Positions 12,701-22,023 of a stretch of 64,000 bases of DNA are shown one piece after another. Below the pieces are notes generated by a model. It worked only from the letters and a program-made list of their open reading frames with translations. It did not search any database and was not told where the DNA came from. The position numbers and the translations under genes were made by a program. Every line of letters starts with the position of its first letter. Within the stretch, counting starts at the first letter, position 1. The stretch is from Tretioscincus oriximinensis (Eukaryota > Chordata > Lepidosauria > Squamata > Gymnophthalmidae): positions 117,787-181,786 of the forward strand of contig JAJVDF010000971.1 in the NCBI GenBank assembly GCA_022410635.1, in the 5' to 3' direction.

Positions 12701-14270
12701 GTCTTTAAGTCTGATTCTTTGAAAGTCATGTGTGAAGAGAAGAGTGCAGGCCGATATAGGACCTCTGCCTTCTGAAGACCTTGGCAGCCTCAGTGAAGCA
12801 CAAGATTATATGCTCTGTACGGAAGGCAAGAGTAGCGTCGTCAGCGAAATATAGCTCTCAAACAAGTTGTTTTGCAGTCTTGGTGTGGGCCCTTAGTCGC
12901 TTCCGATTAAACAGACTGATATCCAGGCAGTATCGAACATTGCTACTGAGAGAGGCAGTATAGTCAGGAGGGCCTCCTCCGCAGATCTTAAGTATCATAA
13001 GTAATAAAAGGTGTATGGGAGGATTCAACATTCNGGCATGAAATAACCAATGAAATGACCAGCCTCCAGGGACCAATAACATAGCTCGGAACTTTAGAAG
13101 CATCCAATGACATAGCTCGGAACTTTAGCANCCTCCAGAGACCAATGACAGGGTTTGAAATTTTGACAGTCTACAGCACAGATGTCAAACTGGTGGCCCT
13201 CCAGATGTTCCTGAACCACAACTCCCAACATTCCATTTGGTTTAGCAAAGTGGGGCCAGTGCTGGCAGTGGAAGGGAATGTTGGGAATTGTGGTTCAGAA
13301 ACATCTGGAGGGCCATCAGTTTGACATTGCTGGTCTACAGAGACCAGAGTCCTGGGTTGGAAACTGGCTAAAAGACAAAACAGAGGGAAGTAATAGTTGG
13401 GACAGTTCTTTGGTTGGAATGATGTGAGAAGTGGAATATCCCGGGGTTCAGTACTGGATCAGTGCTAGGAGGGGAAGGAAGGAAGGAAGGAAGAAAAGAA
13501 AGAACAAAGGAAGGAATGGATGAAAGATGGAAGGAAAGGAAAATAGAAAGGAAGAAGGAATGAAACAAAGAAGCAGCATGGGAGGGAGCAGATGGAGACA
13601 TGAACATAAGAGAACATGAGAAGAGCCCTGCTGAATCAGGGCGGAGCCCACCTAGTCCAGTATTCTGTCTCACACAGAGCCCACCAATTGCACCTGGGCG
13701 AGCTGGAACAGAAGAAGGCAAAATCTCCAATGGATGGGTGCAAGGGGGGAAGAGGGCTAGACTTGTTGCTTTACCATAACACAATGGGCTAATTCCACTA
13801 GTATATCATAATTATATAAATTATATGTCACTGGCCATTTCCAAAATTTCAGAATCGGAGACACCCACCTTCATCTCTATAGCAGCATCCTCCAGAGGAA
13901 CCACCCGGTGGCCCTGGTGCTCAGCTGTAGCACATGATGAGCAAACAGGGACAACATCGCCTTTGCAGAAGAGGTTGAAGGGCTCCAGGTGCCTCTTGCA
14001 GACCTCTCCGGGCTCCGTTTCTTCTCTTATCTCCTCTCTGAAAAGGGTAGAAAGGTTCTGCAGGGGTTTGTTTGCCATGGAACTCTCACTGCTCAGTTTT
14101 CTCTTGCACTGAGGACACATCCTGCTGGACACAAAGTCCCCCCAGAACTTCCTGATACACTTGAAGCAGAAGCTGTGTCCGCACTCAATCGTCACTGGAT
14201 CGGTAAAATATTGCGAGCAAACGGAACAAGTTGCTAACAGCTGCAGCTCTTTCAGGCTACTCGTTGCCAT
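3219..14270 (-). CDS. TRIM-family RING/B-box/coiled-coil/B30.2 E3 ubiquitin ligase, complete seven-exon gene
   Basis: Seven coding exons on the minus strand join in frame to 1431 nt (476 aa): 14270-13869, 11599-11504, 9011-8781, 6965-6943, 5475-5357, 4935-4903, 3745-3219. Exon sizes 402, 96, 231 and 23 nt are the classic TRIM pattern, and every junction has AG/GT borders. RING C3HC4: C15, C18, C30, H32, C35, C38, C52, C55. B-box 2: C91, H94, C102, D105, C110, C113, H118, H121. Residues 135-243 are coiled coil. The last exon encodes PRY-SPRY starting with the LDPETAHP motif. Known for the family: RING-dependent ubiquitin transfer, with SPRY recognising targets, often in innate immunity. No key residue is missing, so the gene looks functional. 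It resembles the TRIM39/TRIM27/TRIM7 group found near the MHC of birds and mammals, but I cannot assign an orthologue. Introns hold CR1, SINE and inverted-repeat elements. Confidence 0.93.
4380..4735 (+). repeat. Dispersed repeat family B, near-full copy in TRIM intron
   Basis: Matches the 640-1015 copy, with GGACTACAACTCCCAGCC and the 3' end ACAGGAAACATTTTTGCTGG / AGGAAGTTGGCTGGG. Confidence 0.6.
4903..4935 (-). CDS. TRIM gene exon 6: 33-nt short exon
   Basis: 33 nt, multiple of three, between acceptor CCTCTTTTAG and donor GTAAAA. It adds residues NLDMGSSLEE between the linker and the SPRY exon without changing phase. Exon 5 could also join exon 7 directly in the same phase, so inclusion is inferred from good splice sites and from related genes having a small exon here. 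Confidence 0.6.
5046..5233. mobile_element. Inverted-repeat element, family C (TAGGCTGACCAGATGACC), copy 1
   Basis: Two arms of about 70 bases, mirror images: TAGGCTGATCAGATGACCTC ... GGGGTCACCTGGTCAGCCTA, each with a GGTTTTCAACCCC block and a C/G run. Flanking GCTTAGGTA (left) and ACTTAGGTA (right) match at 8 of 9 bases, a probable 9-bp target duplication. Confidence 0.75.
5357..5475 (-). CDS. TRIM gene exon 5: linker before B30.2
   Basis: 119 nt, acceptor TTCTTCACAG, donor AAAA/GTAAAG. Read in the phase left by exon 4 it opens CQQLTFYESSKPFSPELLW and ends AVRQFK. This is the usual CE.. / KP..ISPEL / ..LRKFK layout of TRIM exon 5. The other two frames hit stops early. Confidence 0.8.
6024..6107. 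mobile_element. Near-perfect palindromic Tc1/mariner-type MITE
   Basis: Two 40-base arms with almost no spacer (TATACTGCTCAAAACAATTA ... inverse), centred at ACATGT about 6066, flanked by TA as expected for Tc1/mariner elements. Confidence 0.75.
6150..6225 (-). repeat. Hammerhead-like repeat family D, single arm
   Basis: On the minus strand CTGAAGA (6195-6189) is followed by the hairpin GTAGAC-TT-GTCTAT and GAAA, the family D signature. Confidence 0.5.
6270..6573 (-). mobile_element. Sauria-type tRNA-derived SINE
   Basis: Minus strand; (GAA)n tail at the left, body AAGCGGCTTACAA / CCCACCAGGCTGTGG, tRNA head with B box near 6510-6560 (GGTCTCTCATCTGAGAGATC region). Confidence 0.8.
6943..6965 (-). 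CDS. TRIM gene exon 4: 23-nt micro-exon
   Basis: Exactly 23 nt, the invariant size of this exon in TRIM/RFP genes, encoding NVWKVLE plus two bases of the next codon. The acceptor is CCCCTGCAG and the donor GTGAGT. The split codon completes to Lys with the first base of exon 5. Confidence 0.85.
7615..8250. mobile_element. Possible inverted-repeat DNA transposon relic with GGAACCATTTTT ends
   Basis: Left end CAGGTGTACGGAACCATTTT and right end GGAACAAATGGTTCC...CCCATCGCTG are inverted and degenerate. Flanks TATTAGCG / GGATAGCG match partly. Interior has AGAAGTGATGTCA-type repeats also seen at 14625-14780. Confidence 0.4.
8270..8465. repeat. Hammerhead-like palindromic repeat family D, degenerate
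   Basis: Minus arm (8357-8308) reads TTGAAGA, hairpin GTAGATTCATCTAT, AAAGGCTCGTGCC. A poorer plus arm follows at 8380-8455. Confidence 0.45.
8781..9011 (-). CDS. TRIM gene exon 3: main coiled coil
   Basis: 231 nt (77 codons), phase 0, with an AAG acceptor after a pyrimidine tract and donor CAG/GTAAGA. The peptide contains LRQEMEKVFRDLETSL and ends in AEFLQ, matching the position and size of the family's 231-nt coiled-coil exon. Confidence 0.9.
9110..9310. repeat. Hammerhead-like palindromic repeat family D
   Basis: Head-to-head arms: the left arm in minus orientation (AGACTAACAGGAGAAAGG ... CACTTCTTCAGAACGC), the right arm in plus orientation (GCGCCTATGAAAGCTCATGCC ... TCTCCTGTTAGTCTCC). 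Confidence 0.6.
9612..9825. repeat. Hammerhead-like palindromic repeat family D, best-preserved pair
   Basis: Minus arm: CTGAAGA (9697-9691), stem GTAAAC-CT-GTCTAC, GAAA (9675-9672), GCTTATGCC. Plus arm: stem GTAGAC-CT-GTCTAT, GAAA (9730-9733), GCTTATGCC. Both arms continue into CACTTTTCTCCAGTTAGTCT. Confidence 0.65.
10003..10345 (-). mobile_element. CR1 LINE 3' fragment
   Basis: Minus-strand copy of the ACATAAGAAGAGCC...CCAGCATTCTGTGTCACACA consensus shared by at least ten fragments in this window. Confidence 0.8.
11073..11335 (-). mobile_element. CR1 LINE 3' fragment
   Basis: Same consensus as 10003-10345 (AGGCCCACCAGATGCACCTG), in the intron between TRIM exons 2 and 3. Confidence 0.8.
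11504..11599 (-). CDS. TRIM gene exon 2: start of coiled coil
   Basis: 96 nt (32 codons), phase 0 at both ends, as in other TRIM genes. The acceptor follows a T-rich tract ending TTCTTCAG and the donor is GTAGGT. The peptide is lysine- and glutamine-rich (it includes LKFLKNKEQAIRIHKTKVE). No longer open frame marks this exon; phase and size identify it. Confidence 0.85.
11820..12075 (-). mobile_element. Sauria-type tRNA-derived SINE
   Basis: Body AGTGGCTTACAAGCGTATTT, B-box region near 12020-12070. Diverged. Confidence 0.75.
12090..12985 (-). mobile_element. Degenerate LINE reverse transcriptase relic
   Basis: Minus-strand translation near 12880-12800 gives RRLRAHTKTAKQLV then ELYFADDATLAFR, containing the (F/Y)ADD catalytic motif, with stops and frame changes elsewhere. 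Clade uncertain. Confidence 0.55.
13177..13332. mobile_element. Non-autonomous hAT element with perfect 8-bp duplication
   Basis: Arms CAGATGTCAAACTGGTGGCC / inverse, each with a CATCTGGAGGGCC block and CCCAACATTCC. GTCTACAG occurs immediately on both sides (13169-13176, 13333-13340), the 8-bp signature of hAT transposition. A partial relative lies at 42465-42545. Confidence 0.85.
13475..13575 (+). repeat. Purine-rich GGAA simple repeat
   Basis: GGAAGGAAGGAAGG and diverged GAAA/GGAA units. The adjacent sequence (13340-13470) belongs to an unnamed repeat also at 24920-25175 (minus) and 45110-45330, where it is again followed by a GGAA tract. Confidence 0.8.
13600..13730 (-). mobile_element. 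CR1 LINE 3' fragment
   Basis: ACATGAGAAGAGCCCTGCTG ... CACCTGGGC consensus, minus strand, close to the TRIM first exon. Confidence 0.75.
13869..14270 (-). CDS. TRIM gene exon 1: RING and B-box 2
   Basis: 402 nt, 134 codons from ATG, ending in AAG before a GTGGGT donor (phase 0). It carries the complete RING (C15 to C55) and B-box 2 (C91 to H121). The reading frame runs on past the donor, but the family exon size fixes the end here. Confidence 0.93.
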
Positions 14271-14981
14271 AGTCCTTAAACACGTGAAATTTTAAAAGAA
14301 CAAATTTAATTTCTCTGAAGGTGCAGTAGTCCTTGACTGAACTCTTTCTTGTGAAATTGCTGGACCGGTTTTCAATCTGGGAATTGAAAAAAGATAGAAA
14401 ACAGAGAAATAGAATCGTATTTGCTATTTTCCAGACTTTTTTCTTGAAGAAAAGCCAAAAATGTAACTCTCACTGTCCCCTCTGACGAGGTAAAGCAGCC
14501 CCTCTCCCTAAAGCAGCGTAGGAATTGCACGAGAATCTAATTGCATGAGAATCTAATACATTTTGAGGGATTCCCATTCTTATACAAATCCCCAGACAGA
14601 AATACAGTGTGGGTCAGAGGGACAACATTGTGATGTCACTTCCACCTCTTGCTTCTGGAAAAATTGCCCTGGGGCCAGAAGTGACATCACAAATGATGCA
14701 ACTTCCGGTCTCCGCTTCTGGGAATGGCAGCTGGAATGAAGTCACTTCTGATCCAGGCACAGAAGTGACATCACAAAACCCCTGCATGCGCTTCATGTGC
14801 AAGGAGAACTCTGAGTGCATGAGATTTTCATGCTCTCACTACAGGACTTCCAGGCAGAAAGCTCCAAACATTGGGCCTCAAAAATGGGACGGGACAACAG
14901 TACTGGGACAACAGGAGACCGTCATCCAGGAGGCAGAGAACAACTTGGGTCTCATAAGAACATAAGAGGGGACCTGCTCTA

Positions 14982-15139
14982 AGGTTACCAGATAAAATCC
15001 GGGGCAAAAGGTTACCCCTTTAAANGGCAATTCTCCCTCTAGGTGCTAAAGCCATTACAAGTTGTACTAAGTGAAAAAATCCTCTCTTCTAAAAGCCATT
15101 AAAGGTGCAAACATCTATTCTGGATTTTATCTGGAAACC
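14982..15139. mobile_element. Inverted-repeat element, family E (AGGTTACCAGATAAAATCC)
   Basis: Ends AAGGTTACCAGATAAAATCC and TGGATTTTATCTGGAAACC are inverted. Related copies: 20168-20333, 34433-34592, 34746-34848 and perhaps 63521-63690. Confidence 0.6.
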
Positions 15140-15358
15140 ATAACAATAATCAAGTTTATTAATAACGCCCTTCTCACCAAAGGGCGGCTCACATAGCTTT
15201 TGTTGCTTTCTTCACAACAGACACCCTGGGAAGTAGGTGGGGTTGAGAGAGTTGTAAAGAACTGTGATTGGCCCAAGGTCACACACTGGATGGAGTGTGG
15301 CATCGAACTGGCCCAGGACAAGAGTCCTACACTCTAACCACTACCCCACACTGGCTCC
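15140..15358 (-). mobile_element. tRNA-derived SINE (second family)
   Basis: Reverse complement begins GGAGCCAGTGTGGGGTAGTGG (A box), with TTAGAACTCTCTCAGCCCC body and a TAATAAA tail. Other copies: 16748-16990, 17006-17245, 22240-22440, 23885-24105, 25935-26160, 26545-26785, 30676-30918, 58890-59235. Confidence 0.8.
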
Positions 15359-15589
15359 AACCCTGGGTCCAACTGAAGAAGAAACTTCCTCAAACTAGAT
15401 CCCTCCCCTTATGGTGCCACCGTGCTCCAATAGTTAGGCTCTAAAGAGGAACCTATAGAATAAAACAAAATGGCAACATACTGATGACCCAGGAAAATTC
15501 ACATATTGCCAGGAAAGTTCATATTCCCTGTCATACTAATATTATGAAGCAAAGGTGTCCTGATGTTACTATCTAGAATCCTGCATGAG

Positions 15590-15860
15590 TTTGTTATTTG
15601 AAGCAAACTGCTTGTTTATGTATTTATACTTATATTCCTCCCAATAACCAAAGGTCCCAGGGCAGCCAACAACCAAACAATACAAAATTGTCATATTAAA
15701 ACAGTATCCAGTCTCTGAAGGTAGGAAGAAAAATGGCATTTCTTCAACCAAAGGCGTCTTGAAACATCTTCCAAAAGAATACCATGATGGTGGCTGACCC
15801 ACCTCAGCGGGGAGACTATTCCATAGGTTGGGGGTGTCTACCAAGAAGGCCCTGCCCTGG
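15590..15860 (-). mobile_element. L2-like LINE C-terminal fragment
   Basis: Minus-strand translation contains DTPNLWNSLPAEVGQPPSW, the LWNSLP signature of L2/CR1-group reverse transcriptases. Shorter relatives at 15890-16010, 22870-22960, 47070-47170 and 50810-50910. Confidence 0.6.
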
Positions 15861-16599
15861 TTTTTTTAAAAATTAATAATTTGNTTTTATTTATTTTCAC
15901 TGATACCATACTCTATACCCAAAGGTCTCAGGGCGGCCAACAATAAAAACCACAGTTCAAAAATGAGATATTAAAAACAGTAACAAAACTGTGCCCTCCC
16001 CATAGATTAATAAAGAGTTTCAGCCACAGGGATGCCACCCACTCCCTTTGCTGTTAAGAGCCATGCTGTGAGAATCGGGGGAACTAGAAACCGACATTAT
16101 AGAAACCACCCCCCCAACATNTTGCAGCCTCCTCTTCCCCTCCCTTTAAAAAAAAACAATCCTAAGAAACTACGTTGTTGCAGAGATTCTGCTGAGATCA
16201 GAAAAACGCTGTTTGAAGAATTATTTATTTGCCACACCATAAAGTCCCCCTCAGGGCAGGCAACGAAAAATAAACAGTGAGCCAGGCTGGCACCATGATG
16301 CCCAGGGTTAACCAGTGCAATAATTGGGTCCAGGCTTACCTGGGAGGATTTGATTTGAAACCAGCACTAAGGTGCAAGCCAACGCTTGTGCGGACCTGTG
16401 AGTAGCAGAACAGACAAGCAAGTGAGAACAGTGAAAATTAAAAATATTTCCCTTTTCAAACACCCAAAGNGAAGAGGGACCGTCGGGCTCTGCAGCAGCA
16501 GCTGGGTGGCAGTCAGAGATCTGGGGGACAAGAGCCAATTTATACCACGCCCACTCCCCTTTGGCTCCGCCCCTTCAGCATTCGAGGAGGGGGTAATTT

Positions 16600-17385
16600 G
16601 GAAGGGAACAGGTAAGTTATATTCTACTGAACTTTGGCTAGACTACAGTTGCGCTGGGTTCAGTTCTGAGCACCCCAATTTGAAAAGGACATTGATAAAG
16701 TAGAGCAAGTTCAAAAGAGTTACAAGGATGGGGAGTGGTCTGGAAACTATTTATTTATTATTTATTTATTTGCACTTGTATCCCACCCTATACCCGAAGG
16801 TCTCAGGGCGGCCAACCATAGGGCGGTGCACATAGCTTTTGTTGCTTTCTCCACAACAGACACCCTGTAAAGTAGGTGGGGCTGAGAGAGTTCTAAAGAA
16901 CTGTGACTGGCCCAAGGTCACCCAGTTGGCTTTCGTGGAGGAGCGGGGGATCGAACTGCTTGCTATCATAATTAACCATCCTTCCCCTTTTCTTGAGCTC
17001 CCTATTATTTATTTATTTATTTATACTTAAACCATGCCCTATACCCGAAGGTCTCAGGGCGGGGAAACAAAGGGTGATGCACATAGCTTTTGTTGCTTTC
17101 TTCACAACAGACACCCTGTGAAGTAGGTGGGGCTGAGAGAGTTCTAAAGAACTGCGACTGGCCCAAGGTCACCCAGCTGGCCTTCGTGGAGGAGTGGGGG
17201 ATCGCGCCGGGAGACAACACTCATCCACTACACCAAACTGGCTCTCAAATTATGAGGAAATTGTTAAAAGGTCTAGGGATGATTAGTCTGCAAAAGAGAA
17301 GACTGAGGGGAGATTTGATAGCTGTCTGCAAATACCTGAAGGGTTGTCACAGAGCAGAGGGATCAGCTTTGTTCTCTCTCTGTTT
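16600..17385 (+). mobile_element. CR1 LINE fragment split by two SINEs
   Basis: CR1 halves at 16600-16740 and 17250-17385 are interrupted by two minus-strand tRNA SINEs in the same orientation (16748-16990 and 17006-17245). The SINEs are therefore younger than the CR1. Confidence 0.65.
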
Positions 17386-17439
17386 GTTTATGTTTATTGG
17401 TTTTAAATCTACAAAACAATCTTTACAAACACAAGATGT

Positions 17440-17722
17440 AATTTCAGCATCTGAAGAGGCGGACATGTACACGAAAGCTCGTGCCACTTACCTTTCTTCT
17501 GTACGTAGGCTGACCAGATGACCCCTTTTCGGGGGGCCATGTGGAAACCCGGTTTTGGGGTGCCTCACGTCTTTTGCTGAGGAATTTTTCAAAAAAGAAT
17601 TTTTTTACAATTTTTTTTCCTCAGCAAAAACTGAGAGGCACCCCAAAACTGGGTGTTCAACCCCCCAAAAAAGGGGTCATCCGGTCAGCCTATTTGTAAG
17701 TCTCCAAGTGCTACAAGCCCCC
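17440..17722 (+). repeat. Hammerhead-like repeat family D, interrupted by element C
   Basis: CTGAAGA (17451-17457), stem, GAAA (17473-17476), GCTCGTGCC, TTTCTTCTGT, then a family C element, then AGTCTCCAAGTGCTACAAG, the continuation of family D. Confidence 0.6.
17506..17692. mobile_element. Inverted-repeat element, family C, copy 2
   Basis: TAGGCTGACCAGATGACCCC ... GGGGTCATCCGGTCAGCCTA with internal AAAACCGGG-type and AGGCACCCCAAAAC blocks. It sits inside a family D repeat. A target duplication is not clear. Confidence 0.7.
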
Positions 17723-18137
17723 TTGCATTACAAACACAACACACACCAAGTCCACCCTTCCCTCCCCTGCCATCAAGTATCTTATTAATTTGACCCATTT
17801 CTTCCTTTCCATTTTCCTTCCTTCTCACTCCCGTATATGATCATCTGCGTGCTGTTATTAAATTTCACATGATAGCATAATGTATTCAGTTCTGCAGAGT
17901 CCCTTTAGCCGCCGCATCCTTCCAACCGAAATACACTGGAGTTCTGCAGCTTGAATGGATGTGAAAAAGAAGAATATTTACCAGATGCATTTGATAATGC
18001 CTGCAGCACCTAGTGAACATTCCTCTTGCCCACATCCATGAAAGCTGTGAAAGTATTGTTGCCGCCTTTGGATAAGTGAAAAAAGGAGACATGCTCTTAA
18101 AAATAAGGGACATTTCACAAAATTAAGGGACACTCAT

Positions 18138-19717
18138 TAGGCTGACCAGATGACCCCTTTTGTGGGGGGTTGAAAACCTGGTTTTGGGGTGCCTCCCAGT
18201 TTTTTCTGAGGAAAGTTTTTTCAAAAAAAGATTTTTTTTTTTAAGCAGTAGAGTTGGAGCATAGAGGAGANTATAAGGTAGTGCATATGGAATTGAGGTT
18301 AAATGAAATGGTAAATTCATCGATGATGATGGAGAATATCTCAAGACAGCAAAAAAATAAATGGTTACCACCATTCACAGCAACATGGAGAGTATGGAGT
18401 CAGGTTCAAAGGAAATTTAAAATGGATAGCTATAAAACGGCCTCTTTAAAAATTATCAATAATAAAGGAGAAGAAAATTTAGCAAATTACATACAGATGT
18501 TGAAAAAGAAAGGAGTAAGAATTATTCAGGATTTATATGATGATAGAGGGGTACCATGGANGATAGAGAGGCTAAGAGAGATGAGAGAAACACCATTACA
18601 ATGGATAACAGAAGCTGCAATATATAATTTTATAAATAAACCAATAATAATACAAAAAATGAGAGAGGCACCATCAGAATACGAAAAATTAATACATAGA
18701 AAATTACAAGGTGAAAAATCATTAGTAGGAATATTATATAGATTAATAAACAAANACAGATATAAAAATTATGAAAGCATAAAACAAAGGTGGACGCAGG
18801 ACTTAGATATGAATGATGAAAATTGGGAAAAGTGGAGAAATGAATATCTTTTAATTAAATATAACAAATTTAGAGAAGNGGAACTGAAATTAATGACAAA
18901 GTGGTATAGAACTCCCAGTCAATTATCACATATGCTTAATATGTCATCATTGTGTTGGCATTGNGGTATAGATACNGGGACTTATATGCATATGTGGTTT
19001 GATTGCAGAGAAGTAAAGAAGTATTGGGAGGAGATAACAGGGGAACTTACAAATATACTTCAGGTAGACATCCCTGTGCTGAAGGAGGTCCTTATAGGAA
19101 ATAAGAATTTAAGACAAATAGAGCGGGATAAGGTATATATACTTAAGCAAGGGATAAGGGCAGCTCATATTCAGATTGCAAGGGGATGGAAAGATAAAGA
19201 AAAATGGACCATGGAAGCCTGGTATGATTATATGGCAGAAATTGTACTCTTTGACTTTTTAAGGGAAAGAAGGCTAAGAAGATTGGGAATTACACTTCAT
19301 TTAACATGGGAGAAAAAATGGAGGGCCTTCATTTCCTATGTGATATTTCATAAGATGTACTCACCCACGGCATTTACAATATACTGGATTTTGGATTTGA
19401 AAAGATTTACGTAAGATTGTGCTGGATATCCTCAAGTNGGGGGGGGAGGGAGGGGGAGCACTTTTTGGTGAGGTGGAGGGGACTTTTTATTGTATGGCAT
19501 GTATAGAGAAATGGATGATTTCAATGTGTATCTTATATATGTGTATTTTACAATGTCATACTTTATAAATATCAATAAAAATATACTTTCAAAAAAAAAA
19601 AAAAGATTTTTTTTGGAAAAATGTTTTGTTTTTTTAATTTTTTTTCCTCAGAAAAAACCGGCAGGCACCCCAAAAATGGGTTTTCAAACCCCCCCNAAAA
19701 AGGGGTCATCTGGTCAG
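18138..19717. mobile_element. Inverted-repeat element, family C, copy 3, split by L1
   Basis: Left arm 18138-18239 and right arm 19615-19717 are the two halves of one element, separated by the L1 insertion. The right terminus has lost the last bases (GGTCAG then TTTCAC). Confidence 0.75.
18240..19597 (+). mobile_element. 5'-truncated L1 LINE, ORF2 C-terminal part, with poly(A) tail
   Basis: A 386-codon frame (18254-19414) without stops, only single N positions, encodes the end of an L1-type ORF2: a Cys-His region (LCWH..GTYMHMWFDC) and VKKYWEEITGEL. AATAAA at 19574-19579 is followed by an A tract. A 17-bp duplication (A7 G A T8) flanks it at 18223-18239 and 19598-19614, typical of target-primed reverse transcription. 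The missing 5' end makes it inactive. The open frame indicates a fairly recent insertion. Confidence 0.85.
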
Positions 19718-20167
19718 TTTCACTACCATTGGAAGACGGACGGCATTCTCACACTTCCACACTTCCTGTTCCTTTCAAGTTTCGCTTATGACATCCGGCT
19801 GGGAACTGAGATTCACTTTCCTCGCACTGAGGGCGCTAGGAGCGACGAACCCGCTGTCTGCCGGAACTTCGATAATCGATGGGTTTGTATCGATTAGAAC
19901 ATAACGATCGATATATATCGAAGCGGCAATTTGAATTTTGAAACAAGCTTAATATTAGTGGTATTTTACGGGACACTGAATCATAATACGGGACGCGTAA
20001 TTTTTACCTGAAATACAGGTGGCAACCCTATGTAAAACCCTGAGGCCCATCTTTTGGGAGTACCTAGATAAGGAAACCTGCCTTCTGTCCATGTGCCATT
20101 CTGGACTAGCCACAAGGATGGCCTGTGGTAGAGCAGAAGAGCATGTAGATAGCAGCCTCCTTAGGCT

Positions 20168-20333
20168 AAAGCGAGCGGATAAAATCCAGGATAAAAGTTT
20201 GTATCTTTAATGGCATTTTCCTCAGGTGTAGCTTCTAATGGCTACAACACTTGGGGGGGGGGGGGGAAATCACTTGTTCCCCACCTATTAAAGGAATAAA
20301 CACTTATCCTGGTTTTTATCTGATAACCTACTT
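20168..20333. mobile_element. Inverted-repeat element, family E
   Basis: GCGGATAAAATCCAGGATAA ... TCCTGGTTTTTATCTGATAACC with a long G run inside (20251-20265). Confidence 0.55.
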
Positions 20334-20384
20334 AAACAGAATAAAGCCTAAGTGGTTTTTTTTGAGCCACAGAATAGACTGGAC

Positions 20385-20695
20385 CCTCAGCCATCTTCCT
20401 GTAAGCAGAAAAAATGTCTCCTGTGGCAGGACGGCACAAATAGGCTAAAGAGGCTCCCTCCAGCCCAGGGCAAGCTGCCATGCAGACTGGGAGCTGTAGT
20501 CTCCAGGGCAGGGCCCCACGCAGGCTGCTACGACTGCCAGCTCCATGAAGCTGCTGGGCATCCAAGCTCGTATAATAAGAACTTCTAGTGAAAAAACAGC
20601 ATAAAAAAGCAGCCAAAAATACTACTTAAAAGTCATAAAATAGAAATTCTATCAAGAAGTACAGAACCAGGAAGCTGACAGTTGGTTATTACTTC
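20385..20695 (-). repeat. Dispersed repeat family B, minus strand
   Basis: GCTGGGCATCCAAGCTCGTAT and the flanking blocks in reverse. A second shorter minus copy lies at 21370-21545. Confidence 0.6.
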
Positions 20696-20849
20696 AGCTC
20701 CTGTTTATAACTCATCAAACCTCCTTGCAACTCTTTATTAATCTATGGGGAGGGCCCATTTGGGATATTGGTGTCCCGCACAACATTCCAGTCATACCCC
20801 TGAAAGAATACTGTGAAAATGGAAGAAGTGATGAAAAGAAATAGTTAAA

Positions 20850-21345
20850 ATTATCAGGTGACTAGAGCACCTCAATTATGAAATCAGTCTGCAACTACTA
20901 GGTGTCTTCAGCCTTGAAAGTCAGCTTTTAAGACGCGAACAGATTGTAGTATTAAAAAAATATGTGCATTGTGCNAATTGGATGGAGAGAACAACTTTGC
21001 CCTGTTGTATGATGCCAGAANCAGGGGTTACTCTTTGAAGCTGATGGAAGAATTAGGAGGTTAAGGGAAAATATATTTTCACCCAGAGGGTCATTGGTCT
21101 ATGGAATTCACTTTCAGAGGAGGTGGTGGTAACCAGCAGCCTGAATCCATGGAAACCATTTCAATTAGGATGAAAAAACAGGCAGTTTCTGAAATACCAT
21201 TTGCAGATAGTCAAGGGCGAGTGAGGATTTTGCCTCCTTCTGCTCGAGACTGCTCTAGTGCAATTGGTGGGCAGTTGTGTGAGACAGAATGCTGGGCTAG
21301 ATGGGCTCTGGTCTGATTCAGCAGGGCTCCTCTTATGCTTACAGG
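20850..21345 (+). mobile_element. CR1 LINE 3' fragment
   Basis: GTCATTGGTCTATGGAATTC, GGTGGGCAGTTGTGTGAGACAG, ending GATTCAGCAGGGCTCCTCTTATG. Confidence 0.75.
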
Positions 21346-21760
21346 AGGGTGCTAGATAAGAACGTAAGATTTAGGCTGCTGGTGGTTCTACTGCCAGCCT
21401 AGCTGCAGCTTCCGGTAGCTGCTGGGCATCCAAGCTTTTATAACAAGTAAGCATTTGTCATTGTGAAAATGGCGTACAAAAGCAGGCAGAAATACAACTA
21501 AGATCCCTAAAAACAGAAATTCTGCCAGGAGCAGAGAAATTGGATGTCATCTACAGAGTGCTATAAAATCAGTAAATGTCACACAGTATAACATTGTATC
21601 AAAAAGCTTGTGATTAATTCGGAATAATTCAGGCTTGGGAAGTTATTTCCACCATAATAATAAAATACGCGTTTCTTCGCCACTTCCTTGTAGCTAATCT
21701 CCCCCTGAATCTTAGATACAAGAGGGGAAAAACACACACAATTGTTCATTTTTAATGTAT

Positions 21761-21766
21761 TTTATT
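21761..21766 (-). terminator. Likely CSNK2B polyadenylation signal AATAAA
   Basis: Minus-strand AATAAA about 260 bases after the CSNK2B stop, giving a plausible short 3' UTR. No cleavage site can be shown from sequence. Confidence 0.45.
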
Positions 21767-22023
21767 TTTTAGAAAGGGAAAAAAAAAGCCCCACGAAACC
21801 ATAACGTTCGAGTTGTTTACTGAAGTTGTTGCTCACAGTCTGTATTTCTGGGATTTTAACAGATATTACTATTTAAACCACACGCCAGAAATGTGACTTA
21901 AAAATCAGGCTGGGGGTTGACAAAGAAAAGTCCCCGTGGGACGTCACCAAACTTAACGTATGAGGAGCCCTAACTGGAGAAGGGGGGAGCCCAGGGGAAG
22001 AGCCCTGGGCGCCTTGACACAAA

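Noticed and set aside
18254..19414. 386-codon frame as a host gene
   Set aside because: Its Cys-His C-terminus, poly(A) tail and 17-bp flanking duplication show it is the end of an L1 ORF2.
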